NCBI GenBank assembly: GCA_001898225.1
Contig: MKTJ01000012.1
Coordinates: forward strand, 29,535-93,534
Length of the DNA: 64,000 nt
Origin: Chloroflexi bacterium 54-19
Lineage (GTDB): Bacteria > Chloroflexota > Chloroflexia > Chloroheliales > Chloroheliaceae
Direction: 5' to 3'
Shown here: piece after piece, positions 25,344 to 33,529 of the stretch
How positions within the stretch are numbered: the first letter of the stretch is position 1
Layout of the letters: every line of letters starts with the position of its first letter
Notes under the pieces: model-generated
Seen by the model: only the letters and a program-made list of their open reading frames with translations
Told to the model about the DNA's origin: nothing
The model's database searches: none
Translations under genes and position numbers: made by a program

Positions 25344-27080
25344 TTGCTAAAGCTAGAACCGGTGGCCCTTACCGATGTAGGGCGTAAACGAAGTAATAAC
25401 CAGGATTACCTGGGTGACCTTATCTTCAAAAGCGGGCGCAAATACGGTCCTGAGAAATTGAACGACCGGGGTCACCTGTTTGCCGTTGCCGACGGGATGG
25501 GCGGTTACGCAGGCGGCGAGGTTGCCAGCGAACTGGCTATTACCACTTTGTTTGAACGCTATTACAACGGGACTTCCTCCGGTGACATCGGCACCGACCT
25601 GAGCGATGCTATCAAGGCCGCCAACCTCAAAGTGCATACCGAAGCCAGCGGGAGCGGGCGCCCTCAGATGGGCACCACCCTCACGACTGTCCTGGTTAAA
25701 GGCAATAAGGCTATCTTTGGCAATGTCGGCGACAGCCGGACTTATCTTATCCGCCAGGGACTGGCCGAACGGGTCACTCACGACCATTCGCTCGTCCAGG
25801 ACCAGATTGACGCCGGAGTGTTGACCCCGGAGCAAGCCGAACGCAGCGCCATCAAGAATTTTATTACCAGGGCTATCGGCCACCGCGACGACGTGGAGTC
25901 GGACCTTTTTGAGCGGGAAATTCAGCCGGGCGATGTCCTCTTGCTCTGTTCGGATGGTCTACACGGCCTGGTAAAAGAGCAGGAAATGGGCACAATTGTC
26001 GCCACGGCTCCCTCCATGCAGGAAGCCGCCCAGGACCTGGTGAACATGGCGAACGAACGGGGCGGCCCCGATAACATCAGCGTGATGCTTATCAAGGTCG
26101 AAGACATTGGCGAACCTCTGCCGAATATTCTCAAAGGGCGCGAACCGGTCTACAACTCCAACCGCCATCTTTTCAACCAGACCACCGAGCCGTTGGGCGC
26201 GGTCTCGGCTTCTGCCGCCACGACCGTTTCGCAGGCCGACCGGGCCACGGTGCCTTCGCCGGTCCCGGTCCCTGCCGCGATACCCTCGGCCTACTCCCAA
26301 CCGACCGCCCAGATGGCAACCGTTAGCGAAACCGAAATGAAGAAAGGCGGGGGCCGGGGCATCATCCTGGGGATTATTGGTCTCCTGGTTGTCGCCGCCA
26401 TTGCCGTCATTGTCTTTGTATTAATTTCGGGACAACCTAACCCGACCCCGGTCCCGGCGACCACCCTCCCGCCGCAAACGTCTGCTGCCGCCGCAACCCC
26501 GACCGTAACCGCAACCCCGGCCACGACCGCCACCCGGACCACCGTAGCGGCCCTGCCTACCGCCACCCCGCCCGCCGGGACTGCCGCGCCTGGTACCGGC
26601 AGTGGGAGCGCCAGTGGAGCCGTCGCTAACCCCACCCCGACCGGGGACCGGAATCCACGTGGCACCGTCGGTCCAACCGAGGACCAGTCCAATTCGGCCA
26701 GTTTTACCAATTGTCCCACGACCACACCTAAAGACGGCCTGCGGTGCTGGCAAATCCAGAACATGGGCCAGATCAGGACCATTCGGGTCACCCTGGCAAA
26801 TCCCACCTCCGGCCTGACCCTGAGGCTGCAACCCCCGGCCACAAGCAGCGCGGTAACCATCCCGTTTAACCTGGAAACAGGGTCGGCTACTACCTTCGAG
26901 GCCACCGGGACTCTCTTGCCGGGGCGCTACAGCCTGGTAATAACTAACCCGAATTCTACCGCGTCGCCGGAAAGTTACGATGTTCTGCTCGAAAACGACC
27001 CGGCCCAAATCTGGGGTACACCTGAAGTACAGATCCGCCAGGATAATGACAACCTGGTAATCCTGATTAATAATAAATAG
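25344..27080 (+). CDS. PP2C-type Ser/Thr phosphatase with TM and extracytoplasmic domain
   Basis: A 578-residue phosphatase. The PPM/PP2C domain (about 5-255) shows RSNNQDYLG, VADGMGGYAGGE, NVGDSRTYLI, LCSDGLHGL and GGPDNISVML, which supply the metal-binding Asp residues. A TM helix lies at about 338-358, then a Thr/Pro/Ala-rich linker and a C-terminal domain resembling a pre-peptidase C-terminal (PPC) beta-sandwich. It removes phosphate from Ser/Thr sites set by a kinase such as that at 48494. Start is TTG with GAGAGG before it. It lies 32 bases after the FHA gene and 44 before the protease gene, in one operon. Confidence 0.92.
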   Translation: MLKLEPVALTDVGRKRSNNQDYLGDLIFKSGRKYGPEKLNDRGHLFAVADGMGGYAGGEVASELAITTLFERYYNGTSSGDIGTDLSDAIKAANLKVHTEASGSGRPQMGTTLTTVLVKGNKAIFGNVGDSRTYLIRQGLAERVTHDHSLVQDQIDAGVLTPEQAERSAIKNFITRAIGHRDDVESDLFEREIQPGDVLLLCSDGLHGLVKEQEMGTIVATAPSMQEAAQDLVNMANERGGPDNISVMLIKVEDIGEPLPNILKGREPVYNSNRHLFNQTTEPLGAVSASAATTVSQADRATVPSPVPVPAAIPSAYSQPTAQMATVSETEMKKGGGRGIILGIIGLLVVAAIAVIVFVLISGQPNPTPVPATTLPPQTSAAAATPTVTATPATTATRTTVAALPTATPPAGTAAPGTGSGSASGAVANPTPTGDRNPRGTVGPTEDQSNSASFTNCPTTTPKDGLRCWQIQNMGQIRTIRVTLANPTSGLTLRLQPPATSSAVTIPFNLETGSATTFEATGTLLPGRYSLVITNPNSTASPESYDVLLENDPAQIWGTPEVQIRQDNDNLVILINNK

Positions 27081-27124
27081 CAACACCGGGTTGTTCGGGT
27101 CGGGCAAATAAAGAAAAGGACAAA

Positions 27125-29500
27125 ATGGCCGCTCGACCAGGCTACGCAGGTCTGGATAATTCACTTTACAAAGGCCAACCGGGCCGGTTTACCCGCCTTG
27201 GTTGTCTGCTGGCGTTGTTGGCTACCCTGCTGCTGGCGGCTTGCGGTGACCCCTCGCCCACCCCGGCGCCTACTCCCTCCACTCTAGTCCAGGATTCGAG
27301 CAAAATTGATACGGCCCTGCGCGACCTGCTGGTAAGCTACCAGTCGGGCGGTATCGAGGCGGCCCGCAATTACGCGAAAGATACCGGCCTTTTAGACGGG
27401 CAGGACCGGGTGCGCTTTGGCCTTATCCTGACCGGCCCGGCGGCGGCCCCGGCTATTACCGGACAGGTCCAGAAGATGGGCGGCGAGGTCTACAGCAGCG
27501 CGGACGAACAACTGGCCGTGGCGGTGGACCTCGGCAAACTGACCGCCTACTTCAACCCCTCGGACAAACGGAATTTTCTCCAGGAATTAGCTTCATTTAA
27601 AGAGGTTAAAGAGCTAAAACTGCTGCTGGCCCCACCCCTGGCCGGACCTGCTTTAGCACCGCCGGTCGCACCGAATGCGGCCCTGAACCAGGGGGTCGCC
27701 CTTATCGGGGCGGACCGCTGGCAAAAAGCTGGTTTCAACGGGCAAAACATCAGGGTCGGCATCATAGATGGCGGTTTCGCGGGGTACCGGGGTTACCTGG
27801 GCGGAGCCTTGCCCCCGGCCTCACAGGTCCAGTTAGAATCTTATCTGCCGGGCAACAGCGAGGGGAGCGAGAATCACGGGGTGGCGGTGGCGGAAATCGT
27901 TCACTCACTGGCGCCCCAGGCCAACCTGATACTAGCGCCAATCGAGGATGAAATTGGGTTCAGCCGGGCCGTCCAATTCTTTATCGACAAAAAGGTCCAG
28001 ATTATCCAGATTTCGCTCGGCTGGGGCGGCATTTTCCCCGGTGACGGCACCGGAAAAATGGACGAGATGCTGGATAAAGCCCGCCAGGCCGGGATTCTCC
28101 CGGTGGTTTCGACCGGGAATTATGGGCAGTCCCACTACATGGCGACTTTCAACCCGGACGCAAACGGCTTCGAGCAATTCGGCAGCAACAAGATAACCCT
28201 CAAACTTTCCGCCGAAGCGACCTCGGCCTGGGTCTCCCTGCGCTGGGAGGAACCCTGGAACGCCCCGCAGACCAACCTCGACCTCTATCTGCTCGACTCG
28301 GCCCAACGGCCCGTGGCGAGTTCGCGTAACGAGCAGGGGGAAGGTTTTTCTAAGCCGCCCACCGAACTGGCACCTTTCCGAGCCCAACCCGGCCAGACCT
28401 ATTATATCCAGGTCAAATGGGCCAATCCTGCAAAAAGCCTACCCTCGGCCAATTTGCGCTTCCACCTGTTCGCTTACAATGCGACCCTGGAAGAATCTAC
28501 CGCCGAAAGCAGCCTGGCGACCCCCGCCGACGCTCGCGGGGCGCTCAGCGTTGGTGCGACCAACTGGCAGAACGATAAGTTGGAGCCCTACAGTTCGCGG
28601 GGACCGACGCTCGATAACCGGGCCAAACCGGACCTGGTCGGACCTAGCGACGTGAACGGAAGTGTCTTCAACCAGCCATTCGAGGGTACCAGCGCTTCTG
28701 CGCCCCAGGTCTCCGGCGCTGCCGCCCTGGTCTGGAGCGCCGCCCCCGAAATGACCGCCGACCAGGTAGCGTCCTATCTGCAACGCAATGCTTTCGACCT
28801 GGGAGCCGCCGGACCGGACCCCCTCTATGGGTTCGGGCGGGTTAAACTCGGCTCGGAGGAGGCCGCCCGCGAGGGTTTGCCCGGTCTGCTGGGTCCGGTC
28901 GCCAACGGCGCGCCCTTTAGCGACGACTTCAGCGCCGCCGACAGCGGTCTACCCAACAACAAACTGGCATTTTATGCCACGCCCGGTGCCACCGGCCAGG
29001 GCTACCGGGTGGTGGCCCGCCCCGGCGAATTAAACTGGAATTCGTACCTGGGCCATTCTTTTGAGGAATTCCGGGCCAGCGTCACCATCCAACCGGAGGC
29101 AATCTCCCCGGCGCTGTTCTACGGCCTGATTTTCTGGCAGCAAGGCCCTGACGATTACTATACCTGGCTGGTCAGCCAACAGCGTTACGCGGTCTTCAAA
29201 CATAGCGGCTCGTCCTGGACCGCCCTGAGCGATTGGAGCCAGGAGGCAGCCCTGCCGGTTAGCGGCCCGGTGTCGTTGAGCCTGGAAGCGACCACCGGTT
29301 ATCTCCGGCTTAGCCTGGGCGGGAAAATAATCCAGACCCTTACTTTTAAGAGCGGGACCAACCTCGCACCGCCGGGACAACTGGGCGGCAAGTTTGGCTT
29401 TGGGGCCGGGCTTTTCGGCCTGGAACAAACCCCTGCTAACGAAAATGACCCGGTCGTAACCTTTCAAAACCTCTTAATCACGCCGCTCTCTACCCGGTAA
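27125..29500 (+). CDS. Subtilisin-like (S8) serine protease lipoprotein with LamG-like domain
   Basis: A 791-residue secreted protease. Lipobox LLAAC (Cys40) follows a long N-region. The S8 domain has Asp215 (GIIDGG), His251 (NHGVAV), the oxyanion Asn about 332 (STGNYG) and Ser about 523 (GTSASAPQVSG). A segment of roughly 140 residues inserted between Asn and Ser (about 340-480) carries a beta-sandwich-like stretch ending FHLFAYN. The C-terminal 200 residues look like a concanavalin/LamG-type lectin domain (DDFSAADSGLP ... FGAGLFGLE). Position behind FHA and PP2C genes suggests that phospho-signalling governs surface proteolysis. It could be a mycosin analogue, but no type VII secretion genes are present. 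Confidence 0.9.
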   Translation: MAARPGYAGLDNSLYKGQPGRFTRLGCLLALLATLLLAACGDPSPTPAPTPSTLVQDSSKIDTALRDLLVSYQSGGIEAARNYAKDTGLLDGQDRVRFGLILTGPAAAPAITGQVQKMGGEVYSSADEQLAVAVDLGKLTAYFNPSDKRNFLQELASFKEVKELKLLLAPPLAGPALAPPVAPNAALNQGVALIGADRWQKAGFNGQNIRVGIIDGGFAGYRGYLGGALPPASQVQLESYLPGNSEGSENHGVAVAEIVHSLAPQANLILAPIEDEIGFSRAVQFFIDKKVQIIQISLGWGGIFPGDGTGKMDEMLDKARQAGILPVVSTGNYGQSHYMATFNPDANGFEQFGSNKITLKLSAEATSAWVSLRWEEPWNAPQTNLDLYLLDSAQRPVASSRNEQGEGFSKPPTELAPFRAQPGQTYYIQVKWANPAKSLPSANLRFHLFAYNATLEESTAESSLATPADARGALSVGATNWQNDKLEPYSSRGPTLDNRAKPDLVGPSDVNGSVFNQPFEGTSASAPQVSGAAALVWSAAPEMTADQVASYLQRNAFDLGAAGPDPLYGFGRVKLGSEEAAREGLPGLLGPVANGAPFSDDFSAADSGLPNNKLAFYATPGATGQGYRVVARPGELNWNSYLGHSFEEFRASVTIQPEAISPALFYGLIFWQQGPDDYYTWLVSQQRYAVFKHSGSSWTALSDWSQEAALPVSGPVSLSLEATTGYLRLSLGGKIIQTLTFKSGTNLAPPGQLGGKFGFGAGLFGLEQTPANENDPVVTFQNLLITPLSTR

Positions 29501-29526
29501 TCAAACCTATCTTGGGGTAACTTTTA

Positions 29527-30552
29527 GTGACTTTTGACCGCAAACAACTCCAAAAGACCCTCACCAGGGCCAGGTTAGCCGCGATACTAGGGAAATTCTT
29601 TACCATACCGCCGGAAATACTTTCTTATAAAGCCAATAACCGGGGGAAAACAAACCTGGTTTATTTCCTGGCAACTAAGGATAAACCCCTGATACTCCAT
29701 ATTTTGAACCCATCCACAAATATGGGCTTTACCAGGAACCAGGAAGACCTGGATTATACGATTTCGTTTGAAAACGCGGTAAGGGAAGGAGGGGTGCCGC
29801 TAGCCTATCGCTATCCTGGTCCCACTGGTCAGGGATATGTCGTGGAACGCCTTGGCGAGGCCATTTATTTTGTGACCCTGCACGACTTTGTGCCGGGCAG
29901 ACATCACCGCAGCCTGGATACAGCGAAATTAAGGACGCTGGGCGCGACGGTTGCCCGGATGCACCGCGCCGTGGAAAACTTTTCGCCCACCGCTTTGCCG
30001 AGTCGAAACTGGTCGGTCAGCGAGTTGCCAGAACAATTTTTTGAGAGGCAGCAGAAAGGTCATACAAACCCGAACCTGGAAAGTTACCTGGCGGAATTGG
30101 ATGCCACCGGCAAAGAAGCGCGCCGTTTTATCGTGGAAAAAGTAAAAGGGCTGGCAAAATTCCCGGTTCACCAGGATATAAACGGCGCAAACCTTATATA
30201 CCAGGATAACCGGTTGCAGGCGATTATAGACTTCGATAACAGTCACGACGACTATCTTTTTGAAGACCTAGTCACCCCGCTCCTAAATCACTGCGGTTTT
30301 ACATCCTCAAAACTTACCTCCCAGGCCACCCATCATTTCCTGGATAGTTATGCGCAGCATCGGAGTTTTCCCGACCTTGAGTTGGAGCTTTGCCTGTATG
30401 CCTGGTTAGCTTTCCAGGCCTGGTATGGCGCAACCACCCTGGCGAATAAATTTGAAGACAGAGCGTACACGCCGAATAACCTGGAAAGCCTGGCAAAAAG
30501 GACGCAGGCCAGGGTCCAGAATATCCAGCAAATGCTAAGGAAAACTGTTTGA
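29527..30552 (+). CDS. Aminoglycoside-phosphotransferase-fold kinase
   Basis: A 341-residue kinase of the APH/homoserine-kinase-II/choline-kinase fold. Visible: ATP-binding region with NNRGKTNLVYFL and PLILHILN, the catalytic loop HQDINGANLIY (HxDxxxxN, about 216-226) and the metal site IIDFDNSHDD (DFD). Members phosphorylate hydroxyl groups of small molecules such as sugars, amino alcohols or antibiotics. The start is GTG 29527, 26 bases after the protease gene, so it may belong to the same operon; it ends 2 bases before the converging kdgK stop. Substrate unknown; a resistance role is not implied. Confidence 0.82.
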   Translation: MTFDRKQLQKTLTRARLAAILGKFFTIPPEILSYKANNRGKTNLVYFLATKDKPLILHILNPSTNMGFTRNQEDLDYTISFENAVREGGVPLAYRYPGPTGQGYVVERLGEAIYFVTLHDFVPGRHHRSLDTAKLRTLGATVARMHRAVENFSPTALPSRNWSVSELPEQFFERQQKGHTNPNLESYLAELDATGKEARRFIVEKVKGLAKFPVHQDINGANLIYQDNRLQAIIDFDNSHDDYLFEDLVTPLLNHCGFTSSKLTSQATHHFLDSYAQHRSFPDLELELCLYAWLAFQAWYGATTLANKFEDRAYTPNNLESLAKRTQARVQNIQQMLRKTV

Positions 30553-30554
30553 AT

Positions 30555-31571
30555 CTAGCGGAAGACACCGGGCGCAGCCCCGGACGTGTCGGATGCGACC
30601 AGTTTGGCGGCCTCGTCCCGGCTGATGATGGGCATGTCGCCGGGAGTGCTGTATTTCAAAGAAGCCGCCGCCGCGCCCCAGCGCAGGGCCAGCCCCAACC
30701 GTTCCGGCGCGAACCTTTTGGCGGTGTTGCCGTAGAGGAAGCCGTAAAGCAGCCCGGCGGCAAAGGCATCCCCGCCCCCAATCCGGCCCACCTCCGCCGC
30801 GGGAAAGACCGGCTGCCGGACTATTTCGCCACCGGGAGCGCGCCCCATTGCCCCTTCTTTGCCGAGGGTCAGGACGACCAGGGCCTGGGGATACTGCTCC
30901 TGCAAAAAGGCCAGGGTTTCATCAGGAGTGGTGCTGGCTGGCAGGCTGTAAATTAGCCGGGCATCGCGAACCGGCGCAATCAAGAGGTCGGCGGCACGGG
31001 CAAAAGAATCGCACCCGGCCCTGGCTTGCTCCGGCGACCACAACCGGGCCCGGTAATTGAGGTCGAAACTGAAACCCCACCCGGCTTTCTTAGCCAGTTC
31101 GAGGGCGCGAAAGGCGGTCGCGGCGGCCAGGGGGCTGACCGCCGGAGTTATACCGGTCAGGTGCAAGACCCGGCCCATTTCCGGCTCGAAAAAGTCGGCG
31201 GGAAGGTCGTTCGGCTGCATCCGGCTCAGGGCGCTATTGGCCCGGTCGTAGACCACCGAACTGCCACGTGGCGCCAGACCTTCTTCCAGGAAATAGAGGC
31301 CGATGCGGTCCTGGTCGGTCCAGCAGACCCCCGACGTATCCACCCCGAACCCTTTAAGGGTGTTATCAATCAGGTAGCCGAGGCCGTTTTTGGTCAGGCG
31401 CGAAAGCCAGCGCGCTTTCAGACCCAGGCGGGCCAGCCCGACCGAGGTATTCGATTCGCTGCCGCCGACCTCAATATCAAAGCTGATGGCTTGCTCAATC
31501 CGGCGCATCTGGGGCGGAGTCAAACGCAACATCGTTTCGCCCAGGGTTACTACATCAAAGCGGTCTGCCAT
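30555..31571 (-). CDS. kdgK: 2-keto-3-deoxygluconate kinase (PfkB family)
   Basis: A 338-residue PfkB/ribokinase-family sugar kinase. N-terminal FDVVTLGETMLRLTPP and GGSESNTSVGLARLG are typical of KDG kinases, FDLNYRARLW is the substrate-side motif, and GGGDAFAAGLLYG near the C-terminus carries the catalytic Asp and anion hole. It makes KDPG from 2-keto-3-deoxygluconate with ATP. The next gene upstream on the same strand is KDPG aldolase, giving the lower part of the (semi-phosphorylative) Entner-Doudoroff or uronate pathway. A repeat-rich 215-base gap separates the two. Confidence 0.9.
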   Translation of the reverse strand: MADRFDVVTLGETMLRLTPPQMRRIEQAISFDIEVGGSESNTSVGLARLGLKARWLSRLTKNGLGYLIDNTLKGFGVDTSGVCWTDQDRIGLYFLEEGLAPRGSSVVYDRANSALSRMQPNDLPADFFEPEMGRVLHLTGITPAVSPLAAATAFRALELAKKAGWGFSFDLNYRARLWSPEQARAGCDSFARAADLLIAPVRDARLIYSLPASTTPDETLAFLQEQYPQALVVLTLGKEGAMGRAPGGEIVRQPVFPAAEVGRIGGGDAFAAGLLYGFLYGNTAKRFAPERLGLALRWGAAAASLKYSTPGDMPIISRDEAAKLVASDTSGAAPGVFR

Positions 31572-31629
31572 TTCCCCTCAATTTTCTTTTTATATCAATA
31601 TTGAATCCGCGATGGACGAATCATACCGG

Positions 31630-31725
31630 ACGGATGTGAGCGAAGCAAACGACCTCGATTCTAAGTGCGACCGACCGTGATATTGTCCAACGGACCGGAG
31701 ATTCCTCGACTACGCTCGGAATGAC
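31630..31725. repeat. 96-bp palindromic dispersed element, copy 1 (diverged left arm)
   Basis: The right half (ATTGTCCAACGGACCGGAG, ATTCCT, GCTCGGAATGAC) matches copies at 52583-52678 (inverted) and 60638-60733. The left arm is degraded here, keeping GGATGTGAGCGAAGC. Confidence 0.75.
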
Positions 31726-31731
31726 AAAAAC

Positions 31732-31795
31732 CACTGACCTCTGCCCGCTGACTTCCGGCTACTGACCTCTGCCTTCTGACCTCTGACTACTGTCT
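31732..31795 (+). repeat. Dispersed TGACCTCTGCCTTCTG repeat, copy 2
   Basis: ACTGACCTCTGCC occurs twice with related CTGAC units between, ending near the eda stop. The same sequence occurs inverted at 5578-5619. Confidence 0.65.
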
Positions 31796-32458
31796 GGCTT
31801 TCTTGACCAGTTCGACATAGGCGGCGGTCTTTTGCCGGATAGCTTCCCAATCCCCGGCGGCGACCAGCTTTTTATCCACAAGATTGCCGCCGACACCGAG
31901 CGCGATAGCCCCGTTTTTAATGAAATCGGCCCCGTTACCCAGGCTAACCCCGCCGGTCGGAATCAGTTTAAGGAAAGGCAGCGGTTCGCGCAAATCCTTG
32001 AAATAAGCCGGACCAAAAGCCCTGGCCGGAAAGACCTTGATGGCGCTGGCCCCGGCGTTCCAGGCGTTGATTATTTCGGTAGGGGTGAGCGCCCCCGGCA
32101 CGATAGGTACCCCGGCATCGGTGCAGACCTTGATAGTCTCGAAATTTGAAACCGGCGTGACCACGAACTGCGCTCCCGCCGCGAGAGCCGCCCGCGCATC
32201 GTCCGGCGTCAGGACCGTCCCGGCCCCGATAACGGCGGTTCCCTGCGTGAATTCGGGGAAAGCGCTCTTGATGGCGGTTAAAACTTCGAGGGCCTGGGGG
32301 TTGGTCATGGTAAATTCGAGGGCGGTAACCCCACCGTCGAGCAAAGCCCTGGTCAGGTCGGCGGCCTTGCTCAGGTCGTCCAGGCGAATGACCACCACGA
32401 CCCCACCCAGCCCGGCAATCCGCATTACTTCTTCTTTGGAAATGGTAGCTGTATCCAT
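31787..32458 (-). CDS. eda: KDPG/KHG aldolase
   Basis: A 223-residue class I aldolase that splits 2-keto-3-deoxy-6-phosphogluconate into pyruvate and glyceraldehyde-3-phosphate. Seen: VVVVIRLDD near the N-terminus, catalytic Glu in LEFTMTNP, GAGTVLTPDDA, and the Schiff-base Lys in SAIKVFPARAFGP; phosphate-binding PTGGVSLGN follows. Length is typical. It is followed by kdgK on the same strand and is divergent from a GntR/UTRA regulator, so the set is probably induced by a sugar acid or its breakdown product. Confidence 0.93.
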   Translation of the reverse strand: MDTATISKEEVMRIAGLGGVVVVIRLDDLSKAADLTRALLDGGVTALEFTMTNPQALEVLTAIKSAFPEFTQGTAVIGAGTVLTPDDARAALAAGAQFVVTPVSNFETIKVCTDAGVPIVPGALTPTEIINAWNAGASAIKVFPARAFGPAYFKDLREPLPFLKLIPTGGVSLGNGADFIKNGAIALGVGGNLVDKKLVAAGDWEAIRQKTAAYVELVKKARQ

Positions 32459-32494
32459 AATAACTTTTTGTAACCTTCTTTTCAGAATTTCTTA

Positions 32495-32623
32495 AACGTT
32501 ACTATTCAACGTTACTATACAAAATTTCTATTTTAAGCATTAAAAATTGCGCGATTTCCAGGCGCAATTAAGTCGGTAAAAAGGGTTATTTTTCTTGACA
32601 AAAAAGCACGAATGTCTTAATAT
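32495..32623. promoter_or_regulatory. Divergent control region of eda-kdgK and the GntR regulator
   Basis: Rightward promoter: TTGACA (32595-32600), 17 bases, TAATAT (32618-32623). Two adjacent 13-base direct repeats, AACGTTACTATTC (32495-32507) and AACGTTACTATAC (32508-32520), lie about 40 bases before eda; the second overlaps a minus-strand TATAGT (32519-32514), a likely -10 of eda. They could be operator sites of the neighbouring GntR protein. Confidence 0.55.
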
Positions 32624-32693
32624 TGTTATATCATTATAATGAATTTTTGTCAATGAAGACTGAAACCCCTATGATGTCGAAAAAACTAAATAG

Positions 32694-33425
32694 ATGAGTA
32701 TCGTCAATCCGAACAGTCCACTTCCGCTCTACGCCCAGGTCAAGGAAACGTTACAGCGCGAAATCGAACAGAATATGCAGCCCGGCCAGCTTCTGCCCAT
32801 TGAGCCCGAACTGGAAAAGCGGTTTGGGGTCAGCCGGGTCACTATCCGGCGCGCCCTGGAAGAACTTGAGTCGGACGGCCTGATTATCCGCAAACAGGGA
32901 CGGGGCACCTTCGTCCGCGAGCCGAAAATCGCCCAGGAGTTAACCCGGTTGAAGTCCTGGGGCGAGACCATCCGGCAAAGCGGCCTGGAACCCCAGACCC
33001 TTTACAGCGAGATTGATGTGCTGGAACCGACCCAGGAAATCAGCCAGAGCCTGGCGCTACCGCCCGGCACCCCGCTGGTCCGAGTGCGCAGACTGAGGTA
33101 TGCCAGTGGCGACCCGATTTGCATCATGACCAACTACCTGCCGCAAAACCTCATTCCGAACCTCGAACAGACCGGCCTGGTCAACGACTCGATTTACCAG
33201 ACCATGGCCTACCACAACCTCAAGCCGGTCCGCGCCTTTGATAAGGTCGAAGCCCGCCCCGCGACCCCCTGGGAAGCCGGGCAGTTGCAGGTTCCCGCCG
33301 ATTTCCCGCTCCTGGAAGTGACCCGCCTGGTCTATGACGCGACCGGCAAACCGCTCTACCTGGCGGTTATCACAAACCGTTCGGATAAATATGTCTATAC
33401 CGTCCATTTTGGTAACCAGCTTTAG
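32694..33425 (+). CDS. GntR-family regulator with UTRA ligand domain (HutC subfamily)
   Basis: A 243-residue repressor. The N-terminal winged helix is typical GntR (LYAQVKETLQREIEQ, LPIEPELEKRFGVSRVTIRRALEELESDGLI, RKQGRGTFV). The C-terminal UTRA domain (about 90-240) has VRVRRLRYASGDPI and ending strands (KPLYLAVITNRSDKYVY). UTRA domains bind small sugars or organic acids. Because it is divergent from eda-kdgK and followed by an MFS gene after about 100 bases, it most likely controls Entner-Doudoroff genes in response to a sugar-acid metabolite. No clear Shine-Dalgarno precedes ATG 32694. Confidence 0.9.
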   Translation: MSIVNPNSPLPLYAQVKETLQREIEQNMQPGQLLPIEPELEKRFGVSRVTIRRALEELESDGLIIRKQGRGTFVREPKIAQELTRLKSWGETIRQSGLEPQTLYSEIDVLEPTQEISQSLALPPGTPLVRVRRLRYASGDPICIMTNYLPQNLIPNLEQTGLVNDSIYQTMAYHNLKPVRAFDKVEARPATPWEAGQLQVPADFPLLEVTRLVYDATGKPLYLAVITNRSDKYVYTVHFGNQL

Positions 33426-33529
33426 GTTAAGGGACAACCCGCTAAAGCCGGGAATGGATGGCCCACGTCGCCAGAAATTGACTGCTAATAAAAAAATTCT
33501 GACGGCGACAAGAGAGATTTAAACCTATA

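Noticed and set aside
27125..29500. Mycosin of a type VII secretion system
   Set aside because: No EccC, EccB/D/E or WXG100 genes are present; the S8 domain has an N-terminal lipobox and a C-terminal lectin-like domain instead of a TM helix.
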